Of a stretch of 64,000 bases of DNA, positions 1 to 11,000 are shown piece by piece (the stretch's first letter is position 1; every line of letters starts with the position of its first letter). This stretch comes from Flavihumibacter petaseus NBRC 106054 (GTDB taxonomy: Bacteria > Bacteroidota > Bacteroidia > Chitinophagales > Chitinophagaceae), in NCBI RefSeq assembly GCF_000974785.1, contig NZ_BBWV01000003.1, forward strand, positions 558,001 through 622,000, read 5' to 3'. The notes below the pieces were generated by a model. The model was not told the DNA's origin and did not search any database. It worked only from the letters and a program-made list of their open reading frames with translations. The position numbers and the translations under genes were made by a program.

Positions 1-3000
1 GGTCCTGCACAACCGGAAATGCAATCATTTACTTCAGTAAATGGTAAAGACCTGGTTGATCAGTTTACCGGAGATTTCTCTTATTCTATACCCTTAATGG
101 ATGTTGGCGGTTATCCTTTGACGCTTGGATACAGAAGCGGTGTTTCGATGGACCAGGAGGCGAGCTGGGTTGGCCTCGGCTGGAACCTGAATCCAGGAAC
201 TATAACGAGGAACATGCGCGGATTACCGGACGATTTTTCAGGCATTGGTGATTCTGTCCTAAAAACTGATAACATAAAACCAAACGTTACAACAGGACTA
301 TCCCTTGGTGCCGATCTTGAACTCGTTGGATTGCCAAATGATAGTTCTGGCATCGGGGTCGGTGTTGGATTTTCGGGCGGACTTTTCCATAACAATTATA
401 AAGGCTGGGGCATTGAATCTGGTGTAAACGCATCAATTAGCGCAGGTTCGAAAAGCAGTGGATCTTTGACAGCTGGCCTGGCCCTTAATAACAATTCCCA
501 GGATGGAGTTTCGTTGACACCGACTTTTTCTGCAAATATGAATGCGAGTGCGGTTGGCGGGAAATCTGGCTATGGCGGCTCGTTTTCAATTTCTGCTCCT
601 TATAGTGCCAGATCTGGTATTAAAGCGCTGCAAATGTCAGTTGGTGTAAGACAGTTTGGATATAGTTCACGATTTTCTTCGGGTGTGACTTTTGCCAGCC
701 CGACTTTTACACCTTCTATCAACCTGCCGTATACCTCTCAGCAAATTACATTTACCGCCAAAGTGGGCTCAGAATTTTATGCACTTAGTCCCAGTGTGTA
801 CCTGAGTGGTTATCAATCCCGCCAATACATTGCTCCTGAAGACCAGTCAAAGTTATATCCGGCATACGGGTATATGAATTTTCAGCAAAGTAATGGTGAT
901 GCAGAGGCACTGCTTGATTTTAACAGGGAGAAAGATATTCCTTACCGGGAAAAGCCAGCAATGCCACATATTGGGCTGCCGTTTCTGACCTACGATATGT
1001 TCTCGATTTCGGGTGAGGGTACCGGAGGACAATTCCGGGCTTATCGCAGCGACATAGGGTATGTTCATGATCATTATATGCGTACCCGGGATAATTCACA
1101 ACGTTTCAGCGTGGACGTGGGCCTGGGAAACACAATTCATGCGGGTGTTGACCTTAATCTTAACCGGTCTATCACACAAACTGACGCCTGGAAAAATGAA
1201 AATGCCCTGGCGCGGGCATTGCCGTTTCAGTCTTCAGACAGCACCTTTCAGCCGGCATACTTCAGAAATCCCATGGAAAAATCGATCATCGACCAGGCAT
1301 TTTACCATGCGGTAGGAGGTGATTCTGCAGTAGCGGCAGAATTGTACCAGCCGGATCGCAGCAGTTCTTTCATCCTGGCTACAAACGTATTGAGGAAATA
1401 CAAGGATGGAATTGCAACAGGCGATAAGGTTAGTGTTACCAGGGCAAATTCATACAGGAAGGAAAGGAACAAGCGCACCCAGGTGATTTCTTATTTGTCC
1501 GCCCGGGAAGCTGAAGTTGCCGGACTCGACAAATATGTTGAATCGTATACGCCTGGTGTGTTCAACCTTTCAAAATGTAACGGGACAGAACCCTCATTAA
1601 AGGATGGCCTGGGAACGGGACTTGATGGCTACTACTATCCTGAACTGGATTTCAAAGGAGCCGTAGTGTATAAACCCAATCAGTTTATCGATTACATGTG
1701 GAAACACAGTCCCGATATTACAGGTTTTGACGGCAATACATTTTCTGTAAGATGGCAGGGGCGTTTTAAAGTACCGGAGACAGGGGCATGGGTGTTTCGT
1801 ATTACCAGTGATGATGGCGCAAGGTTATGGGTAAATGACAGCCTGGTTTTTAATGACTGGACCTATCATGGCGAACGTTCTGATTATGTAACGCTGCATC
1901 TGGTAGCCGGAGAATCATACAAAGTAAGGATGGATTTTTTTGATGGCGAGAAGAGCGCTTCAGCAAAACTTTTCTGGCGGGGCCCGGGTTCTGGTATAAC
2001 CGAATTTGTTCCGGTGCCCGTAGAGAACCTCTTCCGGCCGGCCCAGACCGTTTGGCCGGGAGACGGCATCGTAAGGGAGAAACGTGCCCGTGAATTCAGG
2101 AAGGCACATCACCTGTCAGAAATCTCAGTGTTGAATAATGATGGAAAACGCTATGTGTACGGAGTACCGGTATACAACCTTATCCAAAAAGAAGCAACAT
2201 TTGCCGTAGATGGTAGCAGGGGCAACAGGAATACCGGCCTGGTGGGATATTCAGCCATAGACAATTCCGTGAGCAATGCCAACAATTTGGATCATTATTT
2301 CAGCCGGGAAGAAGTGCCTGCCTATGCCCACAGTTTTCTGTTGTCTGGAATTCTTTCTCCGGATTATGTGGATGTGACAGGCAATGGCATTTCTGATGAT
2401 GACCCCGGCAACGCAGTAAAATTCAATTATTCCCGAATTGCCAGCCAGGAGACTCCGTATAAGTGGCGGTCACCTGGTGTTAAGGATTCTGCCAACTATA
2501 TGGTGAATACCAGGTCTGACTATAGCGACGATCGCGGCAACCTGATCTATGGCGAAAAAGAACTGTGGTACCTGCACTCTATCCTCTCAAAAACCATGGT
2601 GGCGACATTCTTCCTGGAAAACCGGGAGGATCTTCCCTCCATCGACGAAACCGGAAACAGGACCAATGGGCAGGCCAAAAGGTTGAAAGAGATCCGGTTG
2701 TACAGCAAAGCGGATTTTCTGGCTAAAGGCATTAATGCAGTGCCGGTAAAAACGGTGCATTTTGAATACAGCTATGAATTGTGCAAGGGTGTTGACGGCA
2801 ATCCTGAACAGGGAAAACTTACCCTGAAAAAATTGTGGTTTACTTACAATGGTAACGCCAAAGGCAAAAAAAATCCCTACCTGTTTTCCTATCATCAAAA
2901 CAATCCGGCGTATAACCTCAAGTCCTATGATGCCTGGGGCAACTACAAAGATCCCGGGCAGAATCCCGGATATACAACATACAACACGGTTTCCAATATC

Positions 3001-6000
3001 GATTATCCGTTCCCGCTGCAGGACAGCGCTGCCGCAGCTTTTAATGCCGGCGCCTGGTCACTGGACTCGATTTTACTTCCCTCCGGTGGTGGCATGAAAG
3101 TCATCTATGAAAGCGACGACTACGGTTATGTACAGCAGTTCCGGTCAATGCAAATGATGAAGATTGCCGGATTTGGCGGCAATATTGCCAGCGGTTCCAG
3201 CCCCAATTCCTACCTGTATTCCGGAAGCACTGGCATGAATGACAATATGTACCTGTTTGTCGATGTGCCACGGGCAGTTACAACCAAAGAAGACATCCGG
3301 AAGTATTATTTCACGGGTATAACCAAGCTGTATGCAAAGGTTGCCGTCCGTATGAGCGATAATCTTTCAACTACAGAAAACATTCCCGTCTATTTTGATA
3401 TTGACGGCGACGAATTCGGACGGGTCAATGACCACAGGATCTGGATAAAGATGAAAGGCGTTTCCCTGAAAGGGGATGCAGATGGCGTATTCAGTCCGGT
3501 TACCAAGACGGCCATCCAGTTTCTGCGATTGAACCTGCCAAGGGTGGCAAATCCTGGTGCCTACGATAATGACGACCTGAGTGCTGAGTCAGCAGTAAGA
3601 ATGATTGGCGCTGGCTGGAACAATATCCGGGAATTTGTACTGGGCTTTGATGAAATGGCAAGAAGGACGGAGATGTGTAAAGGTGTGGATGTTAGCAGGT
3701 CGTTTATCCGCCTGGACAATCCATGGTTAAAGAAATATGGCGGCGGGCACCGCGTAAAGAAGCTCCTGATCTATGATAACTGGAACAAGATGACCCAGCA
3801 GCGTACCGCAGTATATGGTCAGGAATATATCTATACGACTAACCAGGAAGTCAACGGCAAGATCGAGACAGTCAGCAGCGGGGTAGCAACTTTTGAACCT
3901 GGCATCGGTTCTGAAGAGAGTCCATTCCGGAAGCCGATAGAATACCAGGAGAAACTGGGCCTGCTTGGCCCGGTGAATGATGGTTATACAGAAGAGCCGT
4001 TGGGAGAATCGCTTTTCCCGGCACCATCTGTTGGCTACCGGAAAGTCCGGACCAGGAGTATTCATTTTAAAGATGTCAAGTCGGCCAATGGCTATAGCGA
4101 ATCCACCTATTATACTGCCTATGATTTTCCCACTTTCGTGGAAAGAACTGTTATTGACGATGCCACGAAAAAGCGATACAAACCTGGTTTGGCGAGCTTT
4201 CTGAAAATCAATGCCAAACATTTTGTTTCCGTTTCCCAGGGGTTCCTGGTGGAATTGAATGACATGCATGGAAAGCCCAGGTCGACGGCTACTTATGCGC
4301 AAAATGATCCCGAACGTCCGGTAACGTATACGGAATATGTATACCGCACGGAGAACGGCCAGTTGGAACATAAAAGACTTGCAAACACTGTCATGGCAAT
4401 CCAGCCTGATGGGGATATTACTTCATCGGCACTTGTTGGTAAGGATGTTGAGCTGATGGTAGACATGCGCGAACAGCAAACGGTGGTGAATGGCAATAAT
4501 TTCAATGTGAATACGGATAATTTCAGCGTTCCACCGCCACCCTATCTATTCCTGCTGCCATCGTTGATCAGTCTTGGACAACGAGAAGAAAACAGGTTCC
4601 GTTCCATAGCCATTACCAAAGTTGTGCAACGGTTTGGGATACTCGATAGTGTGATTGTGATTGATAAGGGAAGTCGTGTCGTAAGCCGGGACTTGTTGTA
4701 TGATGCAGAAACAGGAGATGTCGTTGTCAATCGGACAATGAATGGTTTTGAAGACCCGGTGTATTCCTTAAATTATCCTTCCCATTGGGCCTATGAAGGA
4801 ATGGGGCTGGCTTACCGGAATATCGACCTGGAATATAGTCACCTTACTATCCGTGATGGTAAGATTGTTGAAGGCCTCCCGCAGGGTGCGATCAATAAGT
4901 TTGTCGCTGGAGATGAATTGCTGGTTGCAGGCAAGGTCAAAACGGGGGGTGTAGGGGATTGCCAGGTGATACCCGCCAGTTTTCCGCAATATGCTGTATT
5001 GCATGTGATCGATACCAGCGTGAATATTGGCGGGCCCCGTGCTTTATACCTGATCGACAGGGACGGAAAGCCCTATACGGGATACGATGCTAAAATCCGG
5101 GTAATACGAAGTGGCCGAAGAAATATGCTGGCGTCAGTCGGTGCTGTAACAATGCTGGAGAATCCTGTAAAGTACAACAGCGGGACGCAATCCTGGTCGC
5201 TTCTGGCGGATGCTTCCAGGAACGTGGTGCAGGCAACTGTGCAGACTTTTGGCCAGCAATGGAAAGTGCCGGAAAGCAAGCGGCAGTTTTCGTCGGTAGT
5301 ACCCGGTTCTACGTGTCCGGCCGGATTTACCTACAATGACAGCCTTCATTTGTGTGTAAAGGATTCCAGCCTGATCATTGACAGTCTCGATTTGTGCAAT
5401 GCAGGTTCGCCTTATAAGGAATTCAGTGCCTGCGGAACAGTGTTATATGACTCCTTCAAGGCCGATCTGTCGGTTTTTCAAAGAAGGCGGATCGACACGA
5501 CGAACCTATACTGGCGTGCGGCCACAGGCTATACGTGTACCATTGATCCCCAGGAGACCAAAGGCATCGCCACTTTGGGCTTCCGAATGATGAAGGCCGA
5601 TGCGATGGCAGAAAAGACAATTGTTGCACAGGATTCGACACCGGTACTTACCGGCAGGTCAATGTTGCTGGCAGCGCCGGGCGAACCGGATAAATGCAAT
5701 TATGACCCGGCCCTGGCAAGACTTGGACCAATGAACCGGTCGTCTATCTGGCCATGTTGTCCTAATGCTCCGGATGACAATGTGTGGTGGGGCATCGTGT
5801 CGCCGTTTACCGTGCCTCAAACCAAAACCTATTACCTCGGTTTCGCGGTGGACAACGCCATGCGGCTTTTTATAGATGGGCAACTGGTTGTTGACCTGTC
5901 GGAAATGCTGTATGAGAATTTCTGGTTATTTCATATTGTACCTATTCAACTGACTGCGGGTGTTCATGAGTTGAAAATTGAAGCCGCAGACGGCGGCTAC

Positions 6001-7344
6001 GTCAGGGGAGCGGCTGTGGAGATTTATAACAATACTGCTGCTGCTATAGAAAGTGCCGATGAAGACAGCGATCTGAATATTATATTCAGTACCCGGCAGC
6101 TGATCGGTCATAAATCTCTTGTCAGCAAAAGTTGCCCGGCTGGCTATAGTTTGATCACCAAAGATGGGCAACCCGCCTGCCGGATGACCGTAGGGCTGCA
6201 GGATTCGATCGTATATACCGGCTGCGTCGGCCTTACCGATACGCTGATAAATCCCTATACATGGGGCCTTCTCGGAAATTGGCGGCCCGACAGCGCATTT
6301 GTGTTGTATACTGACAGGGCTGAAAAAGATCCTGCGGCAGCTACCAATATCAGGAAGGACGGTACCATACCAGGCTTCACACCATTCTGGAAATTTACCA
6401 ATGGAAAATTGATTGCTCAACCGGATACTGCGATATGGGTGTGGAACAGCCGGTCAACATTGTATAACAGCCGTGGATTGGAAGTTGAAAATGCCGATCC
6501 GCTGGGCAGATTCAATTCAGGCTTATATGGCTATGGGCAATCACTCCCGGTCGCTGTTACCCAAAATGCAAGATACCGTGAAACCGCCTTTGATGGGTTT
6601 GAGGACTATGGTTACAAGACCCAATGGTGTGACACGGCCTGCCCGTCAACAAGACATATAGATTATTCACCCTTTGCGGGGTGGCTGACCACCGAACAGC
6701 GGCATTCCGGGAAATACAGTCTGAAAATACCGGCTGGGCAGCAGGCCAGCCTGGGCTATGCCACCAGCAATGGCGCAGCAGATGGAAATTTCCCGCCGAT
6801 CAGTTTCCAGACGGTCAATCATGCTTGTCCGACAGTAGGAACCGTATTCAGGCAGGCAAAAATCAGGAACAGTCACCTGTTGCCCGTGTTCAGCCCGACA
6901 CCCGGTAGTAAAATCCTGGTAAGTGCCTGGGTGAAGGAATCAGTTCCATGTGTATCCGGAACTTATACAGCAAACCAGATCATCCTGAATGATGGAATTT
7001 CATCTGTCAGCTTACATCCTGCAGGGCCCCTGGTGGAAGGGTGGCAACGGTATGAAGTGTTCTACCAGATCGCTGCCAATGCCACACAGCTGGCCATCAG
7101 CCTGCAGGCCAGTGGAAGCAATGACGTGTACTTCGATGACATACGGATACACCCTTTCAATGCCAATATGAAATCATTTGTCTATAGTCCGGTGAATCTC
7201 CGGTTGATGGCAGAGCTGGATGAAAACAACTACGCCACTTTTTATGAGTACGATGACGAAGGCACATTGATCCGGGTGAAAAAAGAAACCATCAGGGGTA
7301 TCCAGACGATTAAAGAGACTAGAAGTGCATTACAGAAAAACTAA
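1..7344 (+). CDS. Giant PA14-domain secreted protein, Rhs-partner type (5' partial)
   Basis: The frame is open from base 1, so the start lies outside the window; the first visible ATG is at 19. The visible N-terminal part has the pattern seen in Bacteroidota Rhs partners and SpvB/TcdB-like proteins: TGDFSYSIPL, then a Tyr-Arg-Ser-Gly stretch, then ASWVGLGWNLNPG. A PA14 domain lies at about residues 535-660 (FKVPETGAWVFRITSDDGA, then LWVNDSLVFNDW). A second PA14-like segment is near 5790-6040. Two CPAG(F/Y) segments (near 5315 and 6135) look like a repeated small module. The C-terminus resembles a carbohydrate-binding beta-sandwich (SAWVKE ... VYFDDIRIHPF) and ends in one Rhs-like strand, FYEYDDEGTLIRVKKET. 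It reads into the small secreted gene and the Rhs gene downstream, so the three are probably one operon. The family assignment is firm; a role in adhesion or delivery is inference. Confidence 0.8.
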   Translation, partial: GPAQPEMQSFTSVNGKDLVDQFTGDFSYSIPLMDVGGYPLTLGYRSGVSMDQEASWVGLGWNLNPGTITRNMRGLPDDFSGIGDSVLKTDNIKPNVTTGLSLGADLELVGLPNDSSGIGVGVGFSGGLFHNNYKGWGIESGVNASISAGSKSSGSLTAGLALNNNSQDGVSLTPTFSANMNASAVGGKSGYGGSFSISAPYSARSGIKALQMSVGVRQFGYSSRFSSGVTFASPTFTPSINLPYTSQQITFTAKVGSEFYALSPSVYLSGYQSRQYIAPEDQSKLYPAYGYMNFQQSNGDAEALLDFNREKDIPYREKPAMPHIGLPFLTYDMFSISGEGTGGQFRAYRSDIGYVHDHYMRTRDNSQRFSVDVGLGNTIHAGVDLNLNRSITQTDAWKNENALARALPFQSSDSTFQPAYFRNPMEKSIIDQAFYHAVGGDSAVAAELYQPDRSSSFILATNVLRKYKDGIATGDKVSVTRANSYRKERNKRTQVISYLSAREAEVAGLDKYVESYTPGVFNLSKCNGTEPSLKDGLGTGLDGYYYPELDFKGAVVYKPNQFIDYMWKHSPDITGFDGNTFSVRWQGRFKVPETGAWVFRITSDDGARLWVNDSLVFNDWTYHGERSDYVTLHLVAGESYKVRMDFFDGEKSASAKLFWRGPGSGITEFVPVPVENLFRPAQTVWPGDGIVREKRAREFRKAHHLSEISVLNNDGKRYVYGVPVYNLIQKEATFAVDGSRGNRNTGLVGYSAIDNSVSNANNLDHYFSREEVPAYAHSFLLSGILSPDYVDVTGNGISDDDPGNAVKFNYSRIASQETPYKWRSPGVKDSANYMVNTRSDYSDDRGNLIYGEKELWYLHSILSKTMVATFFLENREDLPSIDETGNRTNGQAKRLKEIRLYSKADFLAKGINAVPVKTVHFEYSYELCKGVDGNPEQGKLTLKKLWFTYNGNAKGKKNPYLFSYHQNNPAYNLKSYDAWGNYKDPGQNPGYTTYNTVSNIDYPFPLQDSAAAAFNAGAWSLDSILLPSGGGMKVIYESDDYGYVQQFRSMQMMKIAGFGGNIASGSSPNSYLYSGSTGMNDNMYLFVDVPRAVTTKEDIRKYYFTGITKLYAKVAVRMSDNLSTTENIPVYFDIDGDEFGRVNDHRIWIKMKGVSLKGDADGVFSPVTKTAIQFLRLNLPRVANPGAYDNDDLSAESAVRMIGAGWNNIREFVLGFDEMARRTEMCKGVDVSRSFIRLDNPWLKKYGGGHRVKKLLIYDNWNKMTQQRTAVYGQEYIYTTNQEVNGKIETVSSGVATFEPGIGSEESPFRKPIEYQEKLGLLGPVNDGYTEEPLGESLFPAPSVGYRKVRTRSIHFKDVKSANGYSESTYYTAYDFPTFVERTVIDDATKKRYKPGLASFLKINAKHFVSVSQGFLVELNDMHGKPRSTATYAQNDPERPVTYTEYVYRTENGQLEHKRLANTVMAIQPDGDITSSALVGKDVELMVDMREQQTVVNGNNFNVNTDNFSVPPPPYLFLLPSLISLGQREENRFRSIAITKVVQRFGILDSVIVIDKGSRVVSRDLLYDAETGDVVVNRTMNGFEDPVYSLNYPSHWAYEGMGLAYRNIDLEYSHLTIRDGKIVEGLPQGAINKFVAGDELLVAGKVKTGGVGDCQVIPASFPQYAVLHVIDTSVNIGGPRALYLIDRDGKPYTGYDAKIRVIRSGRRNMLASVGAVTMLENPVKYNSGTQSWSLLADASRNVVQATVQTFGQQWKVPESKRQFSSVVPGSTCPAGFTYNDSLHLCVKDSSLIIDSLDLCNAGSPYKEFSACGTVLYDSFKADLSVFQRRRIDTTNLYWRAATGYTCTIDPQETKGIATLGFRMMKADAMAEKTIVAQDSTPVLTGRSMLLAAPGEPDKCNYDPALARLGPMNRSSIWPCCPNAPDDNVWWGIVSPFTVPQTKTYYLGFAVDNAMRLFIDGQLVVDLSEMLYENFWLFHIVPIQLTAGVHELKIEAADGGYVRGAAVEIYNNTAAAIESADEDSDLNIIFSTRQLIGHKSLVSKSCPAGYSLITKDGQPACRMTVGLQDSIVYTGCVGLTDTLINPYTWGLLGNWRPDSAFVLYTDRAEKDPAAATNIRKDGTIPGFTPFWKFTNGKLIAQPDTAIWVWNSRSTLYNSRGLEVENADPLGRFNSGLYGYGQSLPVAVTQNARYRETAFDGFEDYGYKTQWCDTACPSTRHIDYSPFAGWLTTEQRHSGKYSLKIPAGQQASLGYATSNGAADGNFPPISFQTVNHACPTVGTVFRQAKIRNSHLLPVFSPTPGSKILVSAWVKESVPCVSGTYTANQIILNDGISSVSLHPAGPLVEGWQRYEVFYQIAANATQLAISLQASGSNDVYFDDIRIHPFNANMKSFVYSPVNLRLMAELDENNYATFYEYDDEGTLIRVKKETIRGIQTIKETRSALQKN

Positions 7345-7354
7345 AATCTTGCCG

Positions 7355-8086
7355 GTGAGAACTTACCTGAAGCTGAAATTGGTGCTTTTGATCCTGGTGA
7401 TCATGACCGGGTCTTTGCAGGCACAACAGGCCCAGTACATGCGGGAATTGAAATCGGCCGCAGCAGTATTCCTCGATACGGGTTACCTGCATGTTGATCT
7501 TGTCTATAAATACAGCAATGAAGCGACCCCGTTACAGATAGAAGACTCCCTCCGGGGAAGTATCAAGATCTGGGGGAAACGATTCTGGTATGCATTGTCC
7601 AATACGGAAGCTACCTGTGACGACAGTGTCGCAGTGATCGTTTTTAAAGAAGATCAGCTGTTGTATCTCACCCGTCCTTCCGGACAGCATCTGCTGCAGC
7701 AACAATTTTCCCTGCTGGATTCCTTGTCAGATGGCCGGTTCCAGTCCGCCATATCAGTTAGCGCGGATGGCAGGCAAAGGAAATATGTAGTGAAGTTTCT
7801 AAACCCTCAGTATTACAAGGAACTGGAATTCTGGACAGACAACAAAGGCCGGCTGGTTAAAACCCGGCAACTGCTTCATCGCAGGCTTCTCGATGCCAAT
7901 GCGCCAATCGATGGCGTAGCGGGTAACTGGGTGTTCGTTGAAGTGAGTTTCCTGCATGTTAACCGGAACGATTTTAATCCAGCTGATTTTGATACGCAAA
8001 AGCTGGTCCGGAAAGAACAAAACGGATGGGTGGCACAAGCACCCTACCAGCACTATTCTGTATTCAAAGCCAATCCATCGCTGTAA
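7355..8086 (+). CDS. Small secreted protein between PA14 and Rhs giants
   Basis: About 243 residues with a clear signal peptide (MRTYLKLKLVLLILVIMTG, cleavage after SLQA). I prefer the GTG at 7355, ten bases after the upstream stop, because it gives a compact basic N-terminus. The frame is open to a GTG at 7325, which would overlap the upstream gene by 20 bases and add ten residues before the signal peptide. The mature part alternates short strands with polar turns and could be a LolA-like half barrel, but I see no diagnostic motif and do not assign a function. It sits 10 bases before the Rhs start, so it is probably co-translated with both giants and may help their export or assembly (inference). 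Confidence 0.7.
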   Translation: MRTYLKLKLVLLILVIMTGSLQAQQAQYMRELKSAAAVFLDTGYLHVDLVYKYSNEATPLQIEDSLRGSIKIWGKRFWYALSNTEATCDDSVAVIVFKEDQLLYLTRPSGQHLLQQQFSLLDSLSDGRFQSAISVSADGRQRKYVVKFLNPQYYKELEFWTDNKGRLVKTRQLLHRRLLDANAPIDGVAGNWVFVEVSFLHVNRNDFNPADFDTQKLVRKEQNGWVAQAPYQHYSVFKANPSL

Positions 8087-8096
8087 ACCTTGCACT

Positions 8097-11000
8097 ATGT
8101 TTTTCAGGAGAATATTATTTGTTTTGATGCTGCTCGCTGCCATGACTGGCCTTCGTGCCCAGCAGGGAGATCCGAAACTGATCATGCAGCTGGATGGCTT
8201 GTCGGGCCAGATAGCGGCTGATTCTGCTGTTATCGTTTCAGATCCAAAGTTTCACGACGCGGCATTTCGACCGAAACGAACAACCTATACAGTAAAGAAT
8301 CGTATAAGTCTGAGGATCAATGAAGCCGCCAACCTGGTGTTGCCGGCTAAGTTTTTTGCAGAAGTGGTGGTGGCTGTTGGCGATACTACCAATGGCGTAT
8401 TCCATTCCGTTAATAAGACCTTCAGGATCAACTACCAGCTGGATAGTATTTATACCTATTCCGCCAATTATGTATTTGAAGGCGCCAATTGGGTAAGTGC
8501 AAAAATCGTCAGCCTGCAAAGCAATGCGCCATCGTCAGTATGGCAATCCTTCTACCTGGAAAATGAACTGCAGGCATTTCCCCTCTATGACCTGGATTGC
8601 AACACAGATGTAGTTGCGGCCGTTAACCTGGAATCTTTGTCGCAGGCGACCACTGCCGATGAAATCACTGCAAGCTGGCCCCTGCTGGCGGGTGCGCACG
8701 CCTATGATCTTGAATGGACCTATATAGATGCGGATGCGATGGCTTCCGGGATGTATGGTACCCTCAGTGCTCCCCTGACAGAAAAGATCTTCGACAACAA
8801 TGGGAGCCGCATTACAACAGCAGCGACATCGTATAGGATTCCGCTGTTGTATGACGGGCATGGTTACCTGTTTGTAAGAGCCAGGGCAGTTCAGAACCTG
8901 CCGGATGGTTCGCGGCGGGAATCAGGATGGGGAACGGCGCTGGGGAAATTTGAATACGATGGACATGAAAATCAGCTCAACTGGCAGGCGACAACGTCTT
9001 TTGCTGAAGAAGGAAAGCGTAAAGCAGTCGTGCAATATTTCGATGGCAGCCTGCGATCAAGGCAAACAGTAACAAAGGACAATACCACGCAGCGTACCAT
9101 TGTTGCGGAAAGTATATATGACTTCCAGGGCAGGCCAGTCATTCAGGTATTGCCAGCCCCAACGCTGAGCAGTGTGATCGGGTACACGAAAGCGTTCAAC
9201 CAGGGGATCAATAGTGCAGGAAACAGTTATGACAAGCAGGACTTCGACAGGCTGACTGATCCGGCTACCTACTGTGCCGCTACACCCGATGCCATGGCGA
9301 CCGCCTCGGGTGCCGCCCGGTATTATTCACCGGAAAACCCCGAGAAGAATACCGGTATCAATAAATTCATTCCTGATGCGCAGGGATATCCCTATACGCA
9401 GGTTGAATATCTGCCCGATCAAACAGGAAGAGTAAGTGCCCAAAGTGGCGTAGGACCAACGTTTAAACTGAATGGCGGGCACGATACCAAATATTACTAT
9501 GGAACACCAGGCCAGGAAGAGCTCAATGCCCTGTTTGGTACTGAAGTTGGCTTGAAGGAGCATTATTTTAAAACCATGGTGCGGGATGCCAACGGCATAT
9601 TTAGTGTAAGCTATACCGATATGGCCGGGAAGACGATCGCAACAGCGCTTGCCGGTCAAGCACCTGGCGGTGCAGCACTCGACACTTTGGCCAGCAGTTC
9701 AAAAAGAGTGATCACGGAGTCACTGGCTGATCGGTCAGCCGCTGTGATAAAGGATATGGTGATGGAATCCCAGAAAGGCCTGCTGGTGTCAACGGAGGGA
9801 ACCTATTCCTTTCATTACAGCCTGAATCCGGAGTTGCTGCAGATAGATAACTGTCAGGATGTACCGGTATGCTATGATTGTTTGTATGACCTGGAAATTG
9901 TGATCACTGACGATTGCAATAACCAGACTTTCGGCGGGCTACCGCATATCGAACGCCGGAGCAATTTTACCCTGACTTCACTTGATACGGCTTGCAATAC
10001 CGTGGTGGGTTTCGATGTTGCTTTTGACCTGAACCTGGTTCCGGGTAGTTACCAGGTCACCAAGCGGTTGATGGTCAGCAAGGCTGCATTGGCCTATTAC
10101 CGTGACACGGTATTTGTGCGCAATAACCAATGCCGTAATCTCGAAAGTTTCATACAGGAGCAACGGGAAGTACTGGCGGCAATGAGTGATTGTGCACCGA
10201 CCTGTGAAGCTTGTACCCTCAGCCTGGGAACCTGGGCAAATTTCTGGAATACATTTAAGGAGAAGTCCGGCATCGAGGCTGCTGAAGCTGACAATTATCT
10301 TGTGGCCGCGCAGAAAGCATACGCAGATGCGCAGGCTTCTTGCGCTCAATTGTGTACAACTGTTAATGAGCTGGATGAGAAACGGCGGTCGATGTTACTG
10401 GACATGACGCCCAGTTCCGGGCAGTACGCGCGACTGGATGATATCAGGAATGACCTGAATATTTTTTATTCCCAGTTGGACGCGGAGTCGGGACCGGTGG
10501 TTGATCCCAGATTCTCGACTGTGTCCACCTATAAAGATGGCGAGGGCTATCCCGCAATGGTATTTGATGAAGGTGCAGGCATAATGGTTCCACCGCAACA
10601 ACTGAATCCGCAATCCTTTTCCGGAAATTTCCAGCTCAGCTGGGCAGAAGCGCTTTTGCCCCTGCATCCCGAATTTAAAAAGCTTGAGCAATACGCTTTG
10701 CTGAAAGCGAGCATCGAATGGGATCAGCGGGTATTGAAAGTGCAGACCTATGCCGAAGCGCTGGCGAAAGGGTATCTGAATCCGATCAGCCTGATGGGCT
10801 CAGATTATACCCGGTTTAATGGAAGCTCACCTGACCGTGATCCGATCACATCAATTGATGTCGCCTACGCAGGGCCGATTACTCAGTCTTTATTGGAATT
10901 CAGGAAGTTTTTAAGTCCCGAAGTAAACCTCAACCTTTGGAGCATGGCGACCATTATGGTAAAATGCGCAGCCACCAACCAGGGCGTCTCCTGTTATTCC

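Noticed and set aside
7956-8096. Longer Rhs start at 7956
   Set aside because: It would overlap the previous gene by more than 100 bases and place the signal peptide inside the protein; ATG 8097 is better.
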